Assembly (NCBI GenBank): GCA_013205565.1
Contig: JABMMM010000100.1
Span: 1 to 38,396 of the forward strand
Source of the DNA: Alcaligenaceae bacterium
GTDB taxonomy: Bacteria; Pseudomonadota; Gammaproteobacteria; Burkholderiales; Burkholderiaceae_B
Direction of reading: 5' to 3'
DNA length: 38,396 nt
Part shown: positions 35,835-38,396 of the stretch, piece after piece
How the letters are laid out: every line of letters starts with the position of its first letter
How positions within the stretch are numbered: position 1 is the stretch's first letter
The notes under the pieces: model-generated
Seen by the model: only the letters and a program-made list of their open reading frames with translations
Databases searched by the model: none
What the model was told of the DNA's origin: nothing
Program-made: the position numbers and the translations under genes

Positions 35835-35863
35835 ATTCTACAGCCTCTAGAGGATTATGGCAA
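35835..35863 (-). promoter_or_regulatory. Promoter of rpmE2 with palindrome in its spacer
   Basis: Read on the minus strand, TTGCCA (35863-35858) and TAGAAT (35840-35835) each match the sigma70 consensus at 5 of 6 positions, with an ideal 17-base spacer. The spacer contains the 10-bp palindrome CCTCTAGAGG (35844-35853), part of the inverted repeat with 35761-35772. A start near 35828 gives a leader of about 70 nt. The palindrome is well placed to be a repressor operator, though it is not a known Zur box. Confidence 0.7.
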
Positions 35864-35935
35864 AGCGGCAATGCTATTCTGCAATGGGTGTCTTTTTAAT
35901 AAATCTTGTCAAAACAAGCCCTTGGAGGCCATAGC

Positions 35936-36691
35936 GTGTCACGCAAGCATGAAATTCCGACAATATCCGAGGCGGCAGGGGTGCGTTATCTGCATTTTGG
36001 TACGGAGTGGGTGCAAGGTGCGATGTGGGTGGCGCAGCCCGCCGAGTTAGTGCTTGAATACACCGCGCAGATGCTCGCTTGGCTTTTGTTCTTGAGTCCG
36101 CCCCGAGAGCAAGCCCTGGGTCTGTTGGGGTTGGGGGCGGGTTCACTGACCCGGTTTTGTCTGAAGCACACTCGCTCCCGGCTCGAGGTCGTTGAATGGA
36201 ATCCGCTGGTGACGTCGGCCTGTGAGCTGTACTTTAAATTGCCCAGACCCAATCGGCTCACGATCGAACACTGTGATGCGGGGGAGTGGGTGGCTCAAAC
36301 GCAGCACCACGGCAGCTGTTCGGTTTTGATGGTGGATATTTATGACGGCCAGGCGCGGGGGCCGGTGCGTGACTCACTTGAGTTTTATCAAGATTGTCAT
36401 GCGGTGCTGAGCGACGTGGGTATTTTGACTGTGAACTTGTTTGGCGCGCATGCTAGTTTTGAACGCAATATCCGCAATTTGAGTCAGGCCTTCGAGGGGC
36501 GCCTGTTGAGCTTGCCGCAAATCGATGCGGGCAATCAGATTGTGTTGGCATTTAAGGGGCCAAGGCTTGAGGTTTCGATCGAACAGCTACTTGCACGCGC
36601 TGAAGCGCTTGAGACACAATATCGACTACCCGCTAAAAAATGGGCACGCTCTTTATTGGGTCGAGCGCAGAACGCGATGTTAGTGATCTAG
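35936..36691 (+). CDS. Spermidine-synthase-like methyltransferase-fold protein
   Basis: The 251-residue protein has the Rossmann-like fold of polyamine synthases. LGLLGLGAGSLTRFCL (about 62-77) is the nucleotide-binding glycine loop, LEVVEWNPLVTSACELYF holds the acidic ribose contact, and LMVDIYDGQARGPV is near the active site. The usual SpeE N-terminal beta-domain is nearly absent and the catalytic GGGDG/xDSTDPxGPA pattern is altered, so real spermidine synthase activity is doubtful. It is a member of the broad spermine/spermidine synthase domain family common in betaproteobacteria. The GTG at 35936 has an ideal GGAGG (35924-35928) 7 bases upstream; an upstream TTG (35906) has none. It is divergent from rpmE2. 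Confidence 0.8.
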   Translation: MSRKHEIPTISEAAGVRYLHFGTEWVQGAMWVAQPAELVLEYTAQMLAWLLFLSPPREQALGLLGLGAGSLTRFCLKHTRSRLEVVEWNPLVTSACELYFKLPRPNRLTIEHCDAGEWVAQTQHHGSCSVLMVDIYDGQARGPVRDSLEFYQDCHAVLSDVGILTVNLFGAHASFERNIRNLSQAFEGRLLSLPQIDAGNQIVLAFKGPRLEVSIEQLLARAEALETQYRLPAKKWARSLLGRAQNAMLVI

Positions 36692-36714
36692 AGAATTTTT
36701 TAGAGGTGAGTCCG

Positions 36715-37680
36715 ATGATTCGTCGAGCGTGCGTCGTAGTATGGCTGTGTGGAATTCTGGCGTTAACCTCTGCCGCCTCTTGTGCGCAAACCAAGTCGGT
36801 GGCAGTGCTGGCTACCGATAGTGGCGTGGCCACTGAGGCTTTGCGCGACGGTTTGCGCGACGCGCTCAAAGCGGCCGGTTTCGTTGAGGGGCGCAACTTA
36901 AAGTGGGTGTCCGAGACGGCGTCTACGGACGAGCAACAGCTGAATCAGCGCGCGTTGAATTTGGTATTGTCGCGCCCTGATGTGTTAGTCGCGCTGTCGT
37001 TGCCGGCAGCGCAGGCTCTGATGAAGCACACCAAGCAGATGCCGATTATTTTTGTCGGAGTGACTGACCCGGTGCAGGCAGAACTGGTACCAAGCTGGTC
37101 GGCCTCGGGGACGAACGTAACCGGAGTTTCTGACTTGTTAACGCTCACGCGTCGAGTCACTCTGATTCGTCAGGTGGTTGCCCAGGCGCGCAAGGTGGGG
37201 GTGGTATACAACCCGGCGGATGCTGCTTCAGTTGTGGTCGTGCGCGAGTTTCAAGAGCAGCTGACGAAGGCGGGGCTGTTGATGGTTGAGGTGGCAGCGG
37301 TGCGCGCGACTGACGTGGCTGCAGCGGCCCGCAGCTTGATCGGCAAGGTTGACGTGCTTCATACTTTTTGGGATCCACACACGCAGGCGGCTTACCCGGG
37401 TCTGGTTAAGGTGGCCAATGACGCCAAGATTCCCTTGCTTGCTGCCGATACCGCCAGCGTGCAGGCCGGGGCGTTGGCCGCGTTTGTGATTACCGAGCGT
37501 GAGGTGGGTGCTGCAGCCGGACGCCAGGCAGTCAGGATTTTACGAGGGACCAAGCCCGGCGCGATCGCCCCTGAAGTCCTGAGTAGGCCCCAGCCTCAGC
37601 TCAATCTTGCTGCGGCAAAAAAACAGGGTGTCACCTTGCCCGAGGCTTTCTTGAAAGGCGCGGTGATTATCGTCAAATAG
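36715..37680 (+). CDS. ABC transporter substrate-binding protein (TrpX-like family)
   Basis: The 321-residue protein has a signal peptide (about 1-24, ending ASCAQ) and the two-lobed ABC_sub_bind fold: VAVLATDSGVATEALRDGLRDALKAAGFVEGRNLKW, IIFVGVTDPVQAELV (about 118-132) and GVSDLLTLTRRVTLIRQVVAQARKVGVVYNP. LLAADTASVQAGALAAFVITEREVGAAAGRQAVRIL follows. This is the COG2984 group, usually encoded with a permease and an ATPase. Neither is adjacent here: the next gene is pdxJ, so the partner genes lie elsewhere or the protein works alone. The substrate is unknown; some relatives bind tryptophan or tyrosine. The ATG at 36715 has AGAGG 9 bases upstream and lies 23 bases past the previous stop, so the two genes may form an operon. 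An upstream in-frame start at 36640 is inside that gene. Confidence 0.85.
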   Translation: MIRRACVVVWLCGILALTSAASCAQTKSVAVLATDSGVATEALRDGLRDALKAAGFVEGRNLKWVSETASTDEQQLNQRALNLVLSRPDVLVALSLPAAQALMKHTKQMPIIFVGVTDPVQAELVPSWSASGTNVTGVSDLLTLTRRVTLIRQVVAQARKVGVVYNPADAASVVVVREFQEQLTKAGLLMVEVAAVRATDVAAAARSLIGKVDVLHTFWDPHTQAAYPGLVKVANDAKIPLLAADTASVQAGALAAFVITEREVGAAAGRQAVRILRGTKPGAIAPEVLSRPQPQLNLAAAKKQGVTLPEAFLKGAVIIVK

Positions 37681-37721
37681 CGATTGGCGACAAGCGCTGT
37701 TTGTAAGCGATAATGCTCGGA

Positions 37722-37743
37722 CTGCGTCGTATTGTCGACGCAG
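37722..37743. promoter_or_regulatory. Perfect hairpin/palindrome upstream of pdxJ
   Basis: CTGCGTCG (37722-37729) and CGACGCAG (37736-37743) form a perfect 8-bp inverted repeat with a 6-base loop. GATAAT (37709-37714) just upstream could be a -10 box, which would place the hairpin at the very 5' end of the pdxJ transcript. It may be an operator or an RNA-stabilising stem; neither is shown. Confidence 0.4.
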
Positions 37744-37800
37744 AAGTGCGTCGTACGCCAACCGCGCGTTCGTCGCTCAATGCTAAAAAGTTGCTCCCTT

Positions 37801-38396
37801 ATGATTGATCTTGGCATTAATATCGACCACGTTGCTACGCTGCGCCAGCAACGTCAAACGGCTTACCCCGATCCGCTTGCGGCCGCCCTGCTAGCTGAAG
37901 ACGCAGGCGCCGACCTGATTACGTTACATCTGCGCGAAGATCGACGTCATATTCAAGACGCCGATGTTTTTGCGTTGCGCCCAAAGTTACGCACCCGCAT
38001 GAATCTCGAATGCGCGATCACCCCAGAAATGCTAAAAATCGCCTGTGAGGTGGTGCCCCAAGACGTCTGTCTGGTACCCGAAAAACGCGCCGAATTAACG
38101 ACAGAGGGTGGCCTTGAGGTTGCGGGTGCCTTTGGCGCCGTAGGCGCGGCGGTTAAACAATTGCAAGGCAGCGGCATACGCGTCTCTCTTTTTATCGACC
38201 CAGACGCCGTTCAGATTCGTGCGGCCGCCGACACTGGTGCTACCGTCATCGAACTACATACCGGTGCCTACGCCGAGGCCGCCAACGAGACCCAGGCCGC
38301 GCTTGAAATCCTTAGGCTCGAGCAGGCGATTCGCGTCGCACTAGGATGTGGGCTGCGCGTGAATGCGGGTCATGGCTTGCATTTTGGCAACGTGGC
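37801..38396 (+). CDS. pdxJ: Pyridoxine 5'-phosphate synthase (3' end outside the window)
   Basis: PdxJ condenses 1-deoxyxylulose-5-phosphate with 3-amino-2-oxopropyl phosphate to make pyridoxine phosphate, the last ring-forming step of vitamin B6 synthesis. The first 198 residues are visible: [18 protein letters not shown] with the N-terminal active-site region, [29 protein letters not shown] with catalytic Glu and His residues, [14 protein letters not shown] and [24 protein letters not shown] and VNAGHGLH near the cut end. The frame is open to the window edge; the family is usually about 245 residues, so some 45-50 are missing. The ribosome site is weak. In related genomes pdxJ is followed by acpS, which would lie beyond the window. 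Confidence 0.96.
   Translation, partial: MIDLGINIDHVATLRQQRQTAYPDPLAAALLAEDAGADLITLHLREDRRHIQDADVFALRPKLRTRMNLECAITPEMLKIACEVVPQDVCLVPEKRAELTTEGGLEVAGAFGAVGAAVKQLQGSGIRVSLFIDPDAVQIRAAADTGATVIELHTGAYAEAANETQAALEILRLEQAIRVALGCGLRVNAGHGLHFGNV

Noticed and set aside
35757-35870. A riboswitch-like stem hiding the rpmE2 ribosome site
   Set aside because: The upstream arm lies in the promoter spacer, so it would not be transcribed from the best promoter. It stays possible only if a promoter further upstream is used.
1-38396. CRISPR array, insertion sequence, prophage or tRNA
   Set aside because: I found no regularly spaced repeats, transposase or phage genes, and no tRNA besides the tRNA-like domain of ssrA.

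Overview
The window is an ordinary chromosomal stretch from a betaproteobacterium, most likely Burkholderiales, family Alcaligenaceae (the Bordetella/Achromobacter/Pusillimonas neighbourhood). The pointers are the tmRNA tag ANDERFALAA, a short OmpA with the Bordetella-type Trp/Asn-rich N-terminus instead of a beta-barrel, and the gene order ubiG-gph / ompA / gyrA-serC-pheA-hisC-tyrA-aroA-cmk-rpsA-ihfB-lapA-lapB-hldA-hldD. I see no prophage, insertion sequence, CRISPR array, rRNA or tRNA. The taxonomic call is an inference from remembered families; no search was run.

Layout. 1-2.7 kb, minus strand: tmRNA (ssrA) with its terminator, gph, ubiG, then ompA with its own terminator. 3.3-14.3 kb, plus strand: gyrA followed by the serC-pheA-hisC-tyrA-aroA-cmk-rpsA-ihfB supraoperon, which makes serine and aromatic amino acid precursors, CMP phosphorylation, ribosomal protein S1 and IHF-beta, ending at a strong terminator. 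14.4-18 kb: an LPS module of lapA, lapB (broken here by a 2-bp insertion), hldA and hldD. 18.2-21 kb: a ComEA-like helix-hairpin-helix protein, cysM and, on the minus strand, the lipoprotein transglycosylase mltB. 21.1-24.7 kb: etfB-etfA and a large acyl-CoA dehydrogenase, which form an electron-transfer chain for acyl-CoA oxidation. 24.8-28 kb: a thiamine-diphosphate enzyme (minus), a regulated intergenic region with a small membrane protein (plus) and an EamA transporter (minus). 28.1-32.2 kb: rplS, a CoA-type Nudix hydrolase, rsgA, an M48 peptidase and orn. 32.2-35.8 kb, minus strand: a MATE exporter, a membrane glycosyltransferase and rpmE2. 35.9-38.4 kb, plus strand: a spermidine-synthase-like protein, a lone ABC substrate-binding protein and the start of pdxJ, cut by the window edge.

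Most striking observation: upstream of an unrecognised 59-residue single-helix membrane protein (26761-26940) lie two overlapping SOS boxes (26533-26552 and 26551-26570). The second matches the enterobacterial LexA consensus at 17 of 20 positions. A plausible sigma70 promoter is embedded in them. This looks like a damage-inducible small membrane peptide gene, analogous in layout (not sequence) to tisB of E. coli. Other points worth checking: glutamine at the quinolone-determining GyrA position 83, the lapB frameshift, and a CTCTAGAG-containing repeat that occurs both in the rpmE2 promoter spacer and at its ribosome binding site.
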